The notes under the pieces were generated by a model. The model worked only from the letters and a program-made list of their open reading frames with translations. It was not told where the DNA came from and searched no databases. Of a stretch of DNA of 52,545 nucleotides, positions 25,867 to 35,100 are shown in pieces. The stretch is taken from assembly GCA_945879145.1 (NCBI GenBank), contig CAMCUZ010000016.1, positions 1 through 52,545 on the forward strand, given 5' to 3'. Within the stretch, counting starts at the first letter, position 1; the number at the start of each line of letters is the position of its first letter. The position numbers and the translations under genes were made by a program. The DNA comes from an uncultured Mediterranea sp. (GTDB lineage: Bacteria; Bacteroidota; Bacteroidia; Bacteroidales; Bacteroidaceae).

Positions 25867-26625
25867 TCATCTCAGAAACGGAAACAAATCATTCATCCCC
25901 AGCAGACCTTGGTGCTGAGCCGTAAATTCGGCAGCCAGCACGGCGCCCAGGGCAAAGCCGCTGCGGTTCTTGGCGTCGTGGGTGATGGTGATGCTGTCGG
26001 CCTCGCTCTCGTAACGGATGGTGTGGATACCCGGCACCTCCCCCTCGCGGATGCTGCTCACGGCCAACTGGTCGGGCTGACAAGCGGTCGTACCAGTAAT
26101 AGTGCCATCGGGGGCAGTCAACGTACCCTTTACCCAGCTCTGCTTACGCTCCAGGTGGGAGAGAATCCCCTCTGCCAGGGTGATGGCCGTGCCACTCGGA
26201 GCATCGAGCTTGTGGACGTGGTGCGTCTCGCTCATCTGCACATCGTAGTCGGGGAACTGATTCATGATGGTGGCCAAATAGTTGTTGACAGCCGAGAAGA
26301 TGGCCACGCCGAGGCTGAAGTTGCTCGACCAGAAGAGCGTGCCCCCCTGCTGGCAGCGCTGCTCCATCTCCTCACGATGCTCAGCGAACCACCCCGTGCT
26401 GCCCGAAACCGTCTTCACACCGGCCTGCAGGGCCTTGAGGCAGTTACCGTAAGCCGCTGCGGGACAGGTGAACTCAATAGCCACATCCGCCGTGCGGAAA
26501 GCCTCTGATTCAAAATCCTCCTGATTGTCGGCATCAATCCTACACACCACCTCATGGCCACGGCGAAGCGCAATCTTTTCAATCTCATGGCCCATCTTGC
26601 CATATCCAATTAAAGCTATTTTCAT
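25867..26625 (-). CDS. dapB: 4-hydroxy-tetrahydrodipicolinate reductase
   Basis: NAD(P)H-dependent reductase of the lysine/meso-diaminopimelate pathway. The start at 26625 (MKIALIGYGKMGHEIE) gives 252 residues; a start at 26637 would add only MHRQ. Motifs are the nucleotide-binding GYGKMG, AIEFTCPAAAYGNCL, GSTGW, the SSNFSLGVAIF region, ETHHVHKLDAPSGTA with the catalytic His/Lys region, and a C-terminal RSGFALGAVLA. It is the first gene of a four-gene minus-strand operon, with a good promoter at 26704-26733. Confidence 0.96.
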   Translation of the reverse strand: MKIALIGYGKMGHEIEKIALRRGHEVVCRIDADNQEDFESEAFRTADVAIEFTCPAAAYGNCLKALQAGVKTVSGSTGWFAEHREEMEQRCQQGGTLFWSSNFSLGVAIFSAVNNYLATIMNQFPDYDVQMSETHHVHKLDAPSGTAITLAEGILSHLERKQSWVKGTLTAPDGTITGTTACQPDQLAVSSIREGEVPGIHTIRYESEADSITITHDAKNRSGFALGAVLAAEFTAQHQGLLGMNDLFPFLR

Positions 26626-26703
26626 CTGTCTATGCAATTAAAATCGTTAGTTTAACCAATAAAAAATCATCTATCAGCCAATAAAAAACTGTAATTTAGG
26701 TCG

Positions 26704-26733
26704 CAAAGATAAGATTTTTCTTACATTTGCAAA
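26704..26733 (-). promoter_or_regulatory. Promoter of dapB, overlapping a divergent promoter
   Basis: On the minus strand: TTTG (26733-26730), 18 nt, TATCTTTG (26711-26704). The opposite strand carries TACATTTG at 26722-26729, the likely -7 box of the DUF2851 gene, inside the same window, so RNA polymerase can occupy only one at a time. Confidence 0.65.
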
Positions 26734-26754
26734 CGAAATTAACGTCATCTTAAC

Positions 26755-28023
26755 GTGGAAGAGCTACTACATTACGTGTGGAAACACAAAATTCATCCCC
26801 TGGAGCCGCTGGTAACGACCGATGGCCGACGGGTAGAGGTACTGGACGCAGGGCTGAAGAACCCCCATGCCGGCCCCGATTTCTTCAATGCCAAACTGCG
26901 CATTGGAGAGACCGTGTGGGTGGGCAATGTGGAGGTACACAGCCTAGCCTCCGACTGGCTACGCCACGGCCATCAGCACGACGAAGCATACAACAACGTG
27001 ATTCTCCACGTCGTAGAGCAGGCAGATACCGAGGTATGCTGTGCCAACGGACGCGCTGTTCCCCAGCTGGTGCTTCCAATCCCTCAGCAGGTGAGTGCTC
27101 GCTATGAAGAGTTGCTGCATACCGATCGCTTTCCACCATGTTACCGTGTGGTGCCGCGGCTCCACTCGCTCACCATCCACAGCTGGCTGAGTGCCCTGCA
27201 GGTGGAGCGGCTGGAGCAGAAGACCCGAGCAATCGCTGCGCGACTGCAGCAGACCGGTAACCATTGGGAGGATGTCTTCTTCATTACGCTGAGTCGTAAC
27301 TTCGGCTTCGGCGTGAACGGCGATGCCTTTGAGTGGTGGGCCACTCACCTCCCCTTCCGCGCCGTCGATAAGCATCGCGACAACCTCTTTCAAGTAGAGG
27401 CTATCTTCCTGGGCACAGCGGGATTACTCGAGGAGCAGCTCGACCATGCCGACGCCTATTACGAAAAGCTTCAACGTGAGTTCAACTACTTGAAGCACAA
27501 ATTCGACCTACCCCACTCCACCCCCTGTCCACCGTGGCGCTTGCTCCGATTACGCCCCAGCAACTTCCCTCACCTTCGACTGGCCCAGCTTGCCTCGCTC
27601 TACCATCGCGAACAGGCCCTCTTCTCACGCGCCATGGAGGCCACTCAGATGGACGACCTTAGCGCGCTGTTTCGTATAGCCCCCTCACCCTACTGGGAAG
27701 CGCACTACCGCTTTGCCACCACCTCGCCACGCATAGGCAAACAGCTGAGCCAGAACAGTATCAATCTGATTATCATCAATACCGTGGTCCCCTTCCTTTA
27801 CGCATACGGCCAGCATAAAGGGAACGAAACGCTCTGCGAACGAGCCACGCAATTCCTGGAATTGCTCAAGCCCGAGGTCAACTACGTGACCCGTATGTGG
27901 CAAGCAGCAGGCCTCCAAGCAGAGCACGCCGCTGACTCGCAGGCCCTCGTGCAACTGCAGACCGCCTATTGCGACAAAAAAGAGTGCCTGCGTTGCCGTT
28001 TTGGCTATGAATACCTGAGATAA
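26755..28023 (+). CDS. DUF2851 family protein
   Basis: A 422-residue conserved Bacteroidetes protein of unknown function. It starts with GTG (26755), giving MEELLHYVWKHKIHPLEPL, the usual family beginning; there is no nearby in-frame ATG. Conserved pieces visible include LKNPHAGPDFFNAKLRIG, WVGNVEVH, SDWLRHGHQHDEAYNNVILHVV, NHWEDVFFITLSRNFGFGVN and a C-terminal cysteine cluster CDKKECLRCRFG that could bind metal. The NAxL and GNVEVH pattern with an H-D-YNNVILHVV segment looks nuclease-like, but that is only an impression. It is divergent from dapB. Confidence 0.85.
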   Translation: MEELLHYVWKHKIHPLEPLVTTDGRRVEVLDAGLKNPHAGPDFFNAKLRIGETVWVGNVEVHSLASDWLRHGHQHDEAYNNVILHVVEQADTEVCCANGRAVPQLVLPIPQQVSARYEELLHTDRFPPCYRVVPRLHSLTIHSWLSALQVERLEQKTRAIAARLQQTGNHWEDVFFITLSRNFGFGVNGDAFEWWATHLPFRAVDKHRDNLFQVEAIFLGTAGLLEEQLDHADAYYEKLQREFNYLKHKFDLPHSTPCPPWRLLRLRPSNFPHLRLAQLASLYHREQALFSRAMEATQMDDLSALFRIAPSPYWEAHYRFATTSPRIGKQLSQNSINLIIINTVVPFLYAYGQHKGNETLCERATQFLELLKPEVNYVTRMWQAAGLQAEHAADSQALVQLQTAYCDKKECLRCRFGYEYLR

Positions 28024-28085
28024 GCGTTAACGAAGATAGAAACAGGCTAAAACATGTTATAAAACATACAATTTTTCTTGGAAAA

Positions 28086-28116
28086 TTTGCAGGTCACGCA
28101 GAAAGCCGTACATTTG
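28086..28116 (+). promoter_or_regulatory. Consensus promoter of the candidate small RNA
   Basis: TTTG (28086-28089), 19 nt, TACATTTG (28109-28116), one of the best promoter matches in the window, with no credible reading frame directly behind it. Confidence 0.7.
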
Positions 28117-28121
28117 CAGCG

Positions 28122-28185
28122 TGTTTTTCATAGTATTAGATTTAAGGTTAACAAAGGTTGGAGTACAGCGGTACTCCTTTTTTTT
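28122..28185 (+). ncRNA. Candidate small RNA, about 64 nt, with its own terminator
   Basis: Transcription from the promoter at 28086-28116 should start near 28122. About 38 nt later a hairpin follows, GGAGTAC (28160-28166) and GTACTCC (28171-28177) with loop AGCG, and then eight T. The unit therefore has a promoter, a short AT-rich body (TTAGATTTAAGGTTAAC) and a rho-independent terminator. The frame that could run from 28121 (68 codons) reads through the terminator and does not look like a protein. Confidence 0.6.
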
Positions 28186-28225
28186 GCCCTTTTATGTGGT
28201 ATGTTCCATTCCCTCATCCAATCGC

Positions 28226-28260
28226 TTGACCTTGGTCAATCGATTGAGTGACCTAGGTCA
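28226..28260. promoter_or_regulatory. Paired palindromic boxes, possible operator
   Basis: TTGACCTTGGTCAA (28226-28239) and TGACCTAGGTCA (28249-28260) are both dyad-symmetric, with centres 22 bp apart, about two helical turns. A further CTTGACC half follows at 28265. No gene start is immediately downstream, so the regulator and target are unknown. Confidence 0.4.
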
Positions 28261-28381
28261 ATCACTTGACCGACCTCGTGCGACCACCATAGACATGAGC
28301 TATTCAGGGGATGAAAAGCCTAATTAATCACTGGTTTAACCTTCTTTTGAGTGTTGATGCAGTTTCGTTCAGGGCGCTACT

Positions 28382-28405
28382 GGGCGCAAGATTTTGCGCC
28401 CCTAC
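28382..28405 (-). repeat. REP-like hairpin, copy 3 (compensated stem)
   Basis: GGGCGCAA (28382-28389), loop GATT, TTGCGCCC (28394-28401), then CTAC. Compared with copy 1 both arms changed at the same pair (G-C to C-G), so pairing is preserved. The remaining intergenic DNA to 28825 contains no other feature I can support. Confidence 0.6.
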
Positions 28406-28825
28406 ACGTGGATGTTCACTCTCTCAAACGGCGCTCAGAAGCCTTTCAAAGGCGCGGCGTGAACGGGGTTTGCGCAACTAATTTTTGCTGAAATCTGCGG
28501 ACAAATCACCTTAAACCATGGTATTTCACCTCAATGACCGTATCTTCCCCAAAGACCTTCATCCCCATTTTTTCCCCAAGAATTTCAGTTATTTCAGATT
28601 TCAGTTTTGTTTTCGCACCCCCTAATCACTAAACACTAATCACTAATCCATTTGAAAATGGGGTATCTACAGGGTATAAAATGGCCATGATAGAGTGTTT
28701 GCTTGCCAAATCTTGTTAAAGTTTGCGCGAAAATCATCTTTAACCAACGATAATTGAAGAATAAATAGTATCATTGCCGACAAATGTCGGCTATAAGAAC
28801 AAAAGTCACATTCCACAGATTAAAA

Positions 28826-30451
28826 ATGAGTAAATTCAGATACCCGGTAGATATAGACCAGTTCCAGAAAATCAGGGAACAAGGAATGCTGTATGTTGAC
28901 AAGACGGACATGATGTACAATCTTGCCGACAAATATAGTTATGTATTCCTGGCCCGTCCTCGAAGGTTCGGAAAATCTCTACTATGCAATACCTTCAAGG
29001 CTTATTTCAAAGGCCAGAAGGAATTGTTTGAGGGACTGAAGGTGATGGAGTTGGAGAAGGAGTGGAAGACGTACCCTGTGCTTCATTTTATCCTAAGTGG
29101 GCTGAAGGACTGTACTATTGCTGATGCCAAGTCTAAGTTGGAAGCATTCATTGGTGATTACGAATCAGTGTATGGCAGAAACGAGGCAGACAAAACACCT
29201 GGAGCAAGATTCCGTCGATTGATTCACCAAGCTTACGTACAGACAGGTGAAAAGGCCGTTATCATCCTTGATGAATATGATTCGCCAATCATGAGGCTGC
29301 TTGGTAAAGGGGAGCAACTTGACGCTATGCGTTCTTTGCTCCGTGAGTTTTATCAGGTGCTTAAGGATGAAGGCGAATATCTACGCTTTGTCTTTATCAC
29401 GGGGGTAACAAAATTCTCGCAACTCAGCATTTTCTCTGAACTGAACAATCTGAATCAAATATCTCTTGATGATGAATACTCTGGTATCTGTGGTATAACT
29501 CAAGAAGAGTTAGATACAACGCTCCGTCCATGTATCGAGGAATATGCGGATGCACTTAACGTGAGTATCAATGAAGCATACGCCATATTGAAGAAGAACT
29601 ATGATGGTTATCATTTTTCACCAAAAAGCAAGGACGTGTATGCACCATTTAGTCTATTAAAGGCTTTAGATAAGAAAACAACGAATGCTTACTGGTTTGA
29701 TTCAGCAACCTCAAATTCACTATTGGAGTTTCTGAAACAGTTCCCCATCACCACGGCTTTGAATTATGATGGTGTAGAAGTAAGCGAAAACGAGTTCTGT
29801 ATTCCATGTGAAAATGCAGACACCCCTATGCCACTGCTGTATCAAAGTGGATATCTCACTATAGCATCCTATGACCCATGGGTTCAGCGTTATGAGTTGA
29901 AGATTCCAAACAATGAAGTAAGAAAAGGACTCATTGATTGCCTGATGCCAATTATCCTGAAGCGTACAGTAGCAGACAACAACAGTCTGGTTGCTGCCAT
30001 GGCAAGAGCCCTATTCAAAAGCAATCTTTCTGATGCGCTCTTCGCTCTTCGCTCTTACATAGCCAAAATTCCGTACGATGTAATTACAAAAGAGCAGTGG
30101 GAACATAAGGAGAGCCGCGAATCGTTCTATCAGCTGCTGCTCTATATGGCATTCTCCATGCTCAACGCCACGGTCGATACCGAAGTAAAGAGTATCCTTG
30201 GTCGTGCAGATGTGGTCATCAAGACCAAGACAGACCTATTCGTACTTGAACTGAAGGTTGATGAAACCGTAGAGACTGCCTTGGCACAGATTGATGACAA
30301 AGGATATGCTATACCTTATGAGGCAGATGGACGCAAGGTGACTAAGTGCGGTGTCAGCATAGCAAGTGAACAACGCAATATCACTCACTGGCGTATCATG
30401 GACACAGAAGGCAATCTTATTGAGGACAAGAATTTTCGTACTATGCAGTGA
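28826..30451 (+). CDS. AAA-ATPase-like protein with C-terminal PD-(D/E)XK nuclease-like domain
   Basis: A 541-residue member of the widespread AAA-ATPase_like/PDDEXK_9 family, which is highly variable between Bacteroides strains and has no established function. The start at 28826 (MSKFRYPVDIDQFQKIREQG) is the standard family start. P-loop-like RPRRFGKSLL appears near residue 45, Walker B VIILDEYDSP near 148, then FITGVTKFSQLSIFSELNNL. The C-terminus has GRADVVIKTKTDLFVLELK, which fits the nuclease D...ExK signature. Its codons are more A/T-rich than in neighbouring genes, suggesting horizontal acquisition. A role in defence or mobile-element biology is inference only. Confidence 0.85.
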   Translation: MSKFRYPVDIDQFQKIREQGMLYVDKTDMMYNLADKYSYVFLARPRRFGKSLLCNTFKAYFKGQKELFEGLKVMELEKEWKTYPVLHFILSGLKDCTIADAKSKLEAFIGDYESVYGRNEADKTPGARFRRLIHQAYVQTGEKAVIILDEYDSPIMRLLGKGEQLDAMRSLLREFYQVLKDEGEYLRFVFITGVTKFSQLSIFSELNNLNQISLDDEYSGICGITQEELDTTLRPCIEEYADALNVSINEAYAILKKNYDGYHFSPKSKDVYAPFSLLKALDKKTTNAYWFDSATSNSLLEFLKQFPITTALNYDGVEVSENEFCIPCENADTPMPLLYQSGYLTIASYDPWVQRYELKIPNNEVRKGLIDCLMPIILKRTVADNNSLVAAMARALFKSNLSDALFALRSYIAKIPYDVITKEQWEHKESRESFYQLLLYMAFSMLNATVDTEVKSILGRADVVIKTKTDLFVLELKVDETVETALAQIDDKGYAIPYEADGRKVTKCGVSIASEQRNITHWRIMDTEGNLIEDKNFRTMQ

Positions 30452-30552
30452 ATAGTTCGACCAACAACTTCGATCAAGTAAAAACGGTTGGCATACTAAT
30501 CGCTGAAATAGATCATGCCATACTATTCCATCAACCTATTTCTGTAATTACT

Positions 30553-30626
30553 GGGTTTCCCTACTCCCCAGCCGTGCCTCGCGGCAAAGCTGGGGAGAAT
30601 TACCAACATCAAAATGAGGGAAACCC
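30553..30626. repeat. Nested inverted repeat between convergent genes
   Basis: Outer arms GGGTTTCCCT (30553-30562) and AGGGAAACCC (30617-30626) enclose inner arms CTCCCCAGC (30564-30572) and GCTGGGGAG (30589-30597), with TGCC/GGCA inside. All arms are perfect. There is no T-run, so this is not a standard terminator. Confidence 0.6.
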
Positions 30627-30705
30627 ATGAGAGAATATATAGATAGTATTGGTCGGTTCAGTCTTGTTGTTATTTCGTGGGAATATCATCCTCGGATAGG
30701 GGGCA

Positions 30706-32157
30706 TCAGTACCCTGGGTTCTGCACCATGTTGGGGTTGGCATTCATTTCCCCCTTGGGGATAGGCAGTACAATCTGGTAGAAATTCCAGTCGTACTCCA
30801 TGTACTTGGTGTCGTGCTTGGTCTTACTGATGGCCTTATCGCTCAGCTGCACCCGCTTCACGGTGCCTCCGTTGCGCATCACGTCATACATACGGTGTCC
30901 TTCACCTACAAGCTCTTTGCGCCGTTCGGTGAGCACATCGTCGAGTGTCAGAGTGGATTCTTCCACAGTGCGTGCTGGATTGGCTCGCTCCACAATGGGG
31001 GTGAGATAGGCTGCAGCTGTGGCCTTGTCACCCAGCTTTACCGCGGCTTCGGCGGCATTCAGGTAGGCCTCAGAGAGGCGTATCAAGGGGATGTTAGCAT
31101 CGGTAATGTTCTCCCCCTCCTGCGGCTGGTACTTGTTCACGTAGGCATAATAGGTCTTGTCGAAGCTCAGTAGCTTGAGGCGTACGTCGGCCGGATCCTC
31201 TTTCAGCAGGTGATAGAAAGAGACGGTGATGCACATGTCATCGTAGCCGTTGTATGAGTTGAGGTAACCCATGCTCTCCTTGCCCGGACTATCGGTGGTG
31301 AGGTTGACAATCTCGAAGAGCACTTCGCCCGGCTTCGACGACGAGGAGTCGTTGCCCCAGGCCGTGGGGTACTCTTCGTTGCTCCACAGGGCATACTTGG
31401 CCTTCTTGGCTCCTTGGATGGCCTCTTCGGCACACTGCAGGGCCTTGGTGTCATCGCCCTTGTAGAGATAGACGCGGCTCAGCAGGGTCATGGCGGCCCA
31501 GCGGTTGATTTTTCCCTTCTTGAACTTGCTGCTCAGCAGGGTCGTGCTCTGCTCCAGGTCGGCAATGATGGCCTCATAGCATTGGGCTACGGTATGGCGT
31601 GAGGGGCGGCTCTCAATGGTGGAGAACTCCGTTACGATGGGTACGCCGAGCGAGGCACCCTGATCCTTCAAGTAGGGATAGCCAAAGATGCGGGTTAGGT
31701 CAAATAGGGCCAGTCCGCGGATAGCCAGGGCCTCACCTTTCAGGTCGTCGCGGTAGGCGGCTTCATCGTCGCTTATATTGATGGCATCGATATCCTTCAG
31801 AATGAGGTTGCAGCCCTGAATCATAGCATAGAGCAGATTCCAGTGGGTTGAGGGACCGGTGTCGCGCGAGAAACGGAAGTCGTAATAGCCTCCGGTGCGC
31901 TTGGTGGAGCTTACCGCCTGCATGTCGTCGCCGGTGACGTCGGCGTAATAGACCAGTCGGCCCGAGTAGGCGTAGGGGTCTTGCATGGTGCTGTAGATGC
32001 CGTTCAGCGAAAATTCAATGTCAGAGAGTTGCTTGATGCTCTTCTCTGTCTCCACAGCGGTGGAGGGCTCCAGGTCGAGCCAGTCGTTGCCGCACGAGGC
32101 CACTGCGAGCCAGCTCAGTCCGAGCAGAAAGTATGGGGTCAGTTTCATATTGTTCAT
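30706..32157 (-). CDS. SusD/RagB-like nutrient-binding outer-membrane lipoprotein
   Basis: Surface glycan- or nutrient-binding partner of the SusC-like porin encoded just upstream (16-bp gap). The 483 residues include a lipoprotein signal ending VASC (Cys22 from the first Met; a start at 32148 is equally possible) followed by GNDWLDLEPS, typical for SusD. TPR-like helical segments follow (GEALAIRGLALFDLTRIFGYPYL, NRWAAMTLLSRVYLYKGD) and the conserved C-terminal RLSEAYLNAAEAAVKLGD, TERRKELVGEGHRMYDVMR and the PIPKGEMNANPNMVQNPGY ending. It is the last gene of the sigma-FecR-SusC-SusD unit. Ligand unknown. Confidence 0.94.
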   Translation of the reverse strand: MNNMKLTPYFLLGLSWLAVASCGNDWLDLEPSTAVETEKSIKQLSDIEFSLNGIYSTMQDPYAYSGRLVYYADVTGDDMQAVSSTKRTGGYYDFRFSRDTGPSTHWNLLYAMIQGCNLILKDIDAINISDDEAAYRDDLKGEALAIRGLALFDLTRIFGYPYLKDQGASLGVPIVTEFSTIESRPSRHTVAQCYEAIIADLEQSTTLLSSKFKKGKINRWAAMTLLSRVYLYKGDDTKALQCAEEAIQGAKKAKYALWSNEEYPTAWGNDSSSSKPGEVLFEIVNLTTDSPGKESMGYLNSYNGYDDMCITVSFYHLLKEDPADVRLKLLSFDKTYYAYVNKYQPQEGENITDANIPLIRLSEAYLNAAEAAVKLGDKATAAAYLTPIVERANPARTVEESTLTLDDVLTERRKELVGEGHRMYDVMRNGGTVKRVQLSDKAISKTKHDTKYMEYDWNFYQIVLPIPKGEMNANPNMVQNPGY

Positions 32158-32173
32158 TTTTGGGGATAAGGAG

Positions 32174-35100
32174 TTAAAAGTTTACATTCACACCGAAGGT
32201 GACGCTCTTCAGGGGTGGGGTGCCCCACGAAGCGATGCCATTCACTGCCGACTCGGGGTCGTAGTAATCGTATGCAGCCCAGGTCCAGAGATTGTTGGCC
32301 GAGGCGTAGAGGCGCAGCTGACTGATACCGGCACGGCGCGTCCATTGCTGAGGCAGGGTGAAGCCCAGGGTGAGCGTCTTGAGACGGATAAAGTCGCTAC
32401 TGTGCAGACGGCGTGTGGTGGAGCAGGAGTTCATGGCGGTGGAGGGTTTCTCCATGAAGAGCTCGTAGGTGGCCACATCGCCCGGTTGCTTCCAGTTGTC
32501 ACGGTAGTAGGTGGGGATATTGGCCTTCAGGTCGTTGCCTCCATGCTCGGTCTTCTGTGCCCAGTTGTCGTACGAGTAGCCACCAAACTGGTAGTTGAAG
32601 AGGAAGCTCAGGTCGAACCAACGGTAGCGCAGCGTGTTGCTCAAGCCGCCGATGACGGTGGGCTCAGCATGTTTATCCAGGGCGATAGCGTGGGCTTTGC
32701 TGTACTTCTCGGTAATCTCTTTCACGTAGTGGCCGTTGGCATCCAGGTCGTTGGTATAGAACTGTGGCGCACCGGTCTCAGGGTTGATACCAGCAAACTC
32801 CACCAGGTAGAAGGTGCGGTAGGGCTTGCCTATCTGATGGATCTGCGTGCCGCTGATGATTTGCGTCTGCATGCCGTCGAGGGTCACGATCTGGTTGCTG
32901 TTGTGCGAGATGTTGAAGGTGGTATTCCAGCTGAAGTGCTTGGTGCGGAGGTTCTGCGACTGGATTTCGAGCTCTACACCTTGGTTCTTCACCTCTCCGA
33001 TGTTCATCAGGTAGCTGCTGAATCCTGTGGTCATGGAGATGGGGCGATCCATCAGCAGGTTCTTCGTGGTGCGGGTGTAGTACTCCAGGGTGACGTTGAT
33101 GCGGTCAAACAGGGCAAAGTCCAGACCCAGGTTGAGATTGTAGTTGGTCTCCCACTTCAGCTGGTCGTTACGAATCTGCGTCTGCAGGATGCCCGGTTCC
33201 TCTTGGTACCCTTCGGTCAGACTACTTAAGCCCATGTAGCCGTAGTAATCAGAGGGCAGGGTACCGTTTACGCCATACGATGCACGCAGCTTCAGGTCAG
33301 TGAGCCACTCCTTGACAGGCTCCATGAAGGGCTCTTCGATGGTACGCCATGCTGCTGAGGCCGACCAGAACTTGCCCCACCGGTGGTCACGGTGCAGGCG
33401 CGAGCTGCCATCGGTGCGGAAGCTGGCTCCCAGATAGTAGCGGTTGCGGTAGTCGTAGTTGGCACGGGTCAGGTAAGAGACCATGCGCGTCTCGTTGTAG
33501 TTGCCACCCACCGATTCGGTCTTCATACCGTTGCTCATCTCGTTCTTGTCGGCAGTGGCAAAGTTGGTGGCATAGCCCGAGAGGTAGTCGCGTCGCTGGG
33601 CATCTATCTCGTAGCCAGCCAGCAGGTCGAAGTGGTGGTCGGTACCCAGGTTGAACTGATAGGTCAATTGGTTGGCCCATACCATCTTCTTCCGCTCGTA
33701 GTAGCGCTGCGACATGCCGCCGTTGATGTCATCGCCATTGGAGGTGCGGGGGTCGCTCCAATCTACGCCTTTGGTCGTGGTATAGTCGTAGCTGAAGGTG
33801 GACTTCAGGCGCAGCGCTTTGAGCAGTTCGTATTCGGCAAAGAGGGTGTTGAACGAACGGTGTACATACTCGCGCTGGTAGTCGTAGGTGGCAGCCAGCA
33901 GGGGGTTGCGGTCGCCATTGCGGATAAAGTCGCGGTTCCAGCTGCCATCTTCGTTATAGACGGCATCGTTGGGCACTACGGCGTTGCGCGAGGCGTAGAA
34001 GGGCGAGGTGTAGCTGGTTCCCTCGCTATAGACGTCCTGGTTCACCGTGGCAAAGAGCAGGTTGGCACCCAGCTTCAACTGCTTGGTAGCTTGGAAGTCC
34101 ACGTTCAGTCGGCCGCTGATGCGCTCCAGGCCCGACTTGATGCCAATACCCTCTTGCTTGAGGTAGGCGATGGAGGAGTAGTACTTCAGTCGGTCGGTAC
34201 CTCCGGTGAGCGAGGCTTCGTAGGTCTCGTGACTGCCCTTCTGGAAGAGGATATCGTCCCAGTTCACGTAGCCGCACCAGGGGATCGGTGCATAGTCGTC
34301 GATGGTCTTGTCGGCGTAGGCCCGCGCCTCTTCGTTGCTCTTTCCCTTGCGCAGCTGGCCAGTCACCAACCCATTGTAGATGGTCTCACGTCGCTCAGCA
34401 CCATCCATCACGGGGCGGTAGTCCATGGCGAAGTCAGAGAAGCCCCAGTCGGCTCTGAGACTGATTTGTGCCTTGGCGTTGCGTCCCTTCTTGGTGGTGA
34501 TCAGCACCACGCCATTGGCCGCACGCGAGCCGTAGAGTGAGGCAGCGGCAGCATCCTTGATGATGGTGATGTTCTCAATGTCAGAGCTGTTGATGGTGGA
34601 CATGATGTCGAGTCCGGCATCCGAGGTGATGGCGTTGATGGAGCCAGAGATGACCGGTACACCATCAATGACGTAGAGCGGCGAGTTGCTGGCATTGAAC
34701 GAGCCCATACCACGGATGTTGATGCTCGATGCAGCACCAGGCTGACCCGATGAGGCGGAGAACTGTACACCCGGCGCGTTGCCCTGCAGCAGGTCTTGGA
34801 ACGAAACGGCAGGTACATCGGCTATGCGGTCGGCCTTTACGCTCGATGCCGAGCCAGCGTAGGCCGACTTCTTGAAGGTGCCGTAGCCTGTGATGACCAC
34901 CTCCTCGGTCAGGTTGCTGTCCATCTTGAGCACGATGCGTGCAGGCTGGCTGCTGCTGACCTTCACCTCTTGACGCATGTAGCCCACGTAGGTCACCACG
35001 ATAGTGGCTGAGGAGTGTGGTGCCTCGATGCTGAAGTGGCCATCCTGGTCGGTCAGTACGCCCGTGTGAGCTCCCTTCAAGAGTACATGTGCTCCGATGA

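Noticed and set aside
28121..28327. 68-codon frame covering the small-RNA candidate
   Set aside because: It reads straight through a rho-independent terminator and the palindromic boxes and shows no protein-like features.
30448..30630. 60-codon frame after the AAA/PDDEXK gene
   Set aside because: It spans the nested inverted repeat and overlaps the upstream stop; no coding signal.
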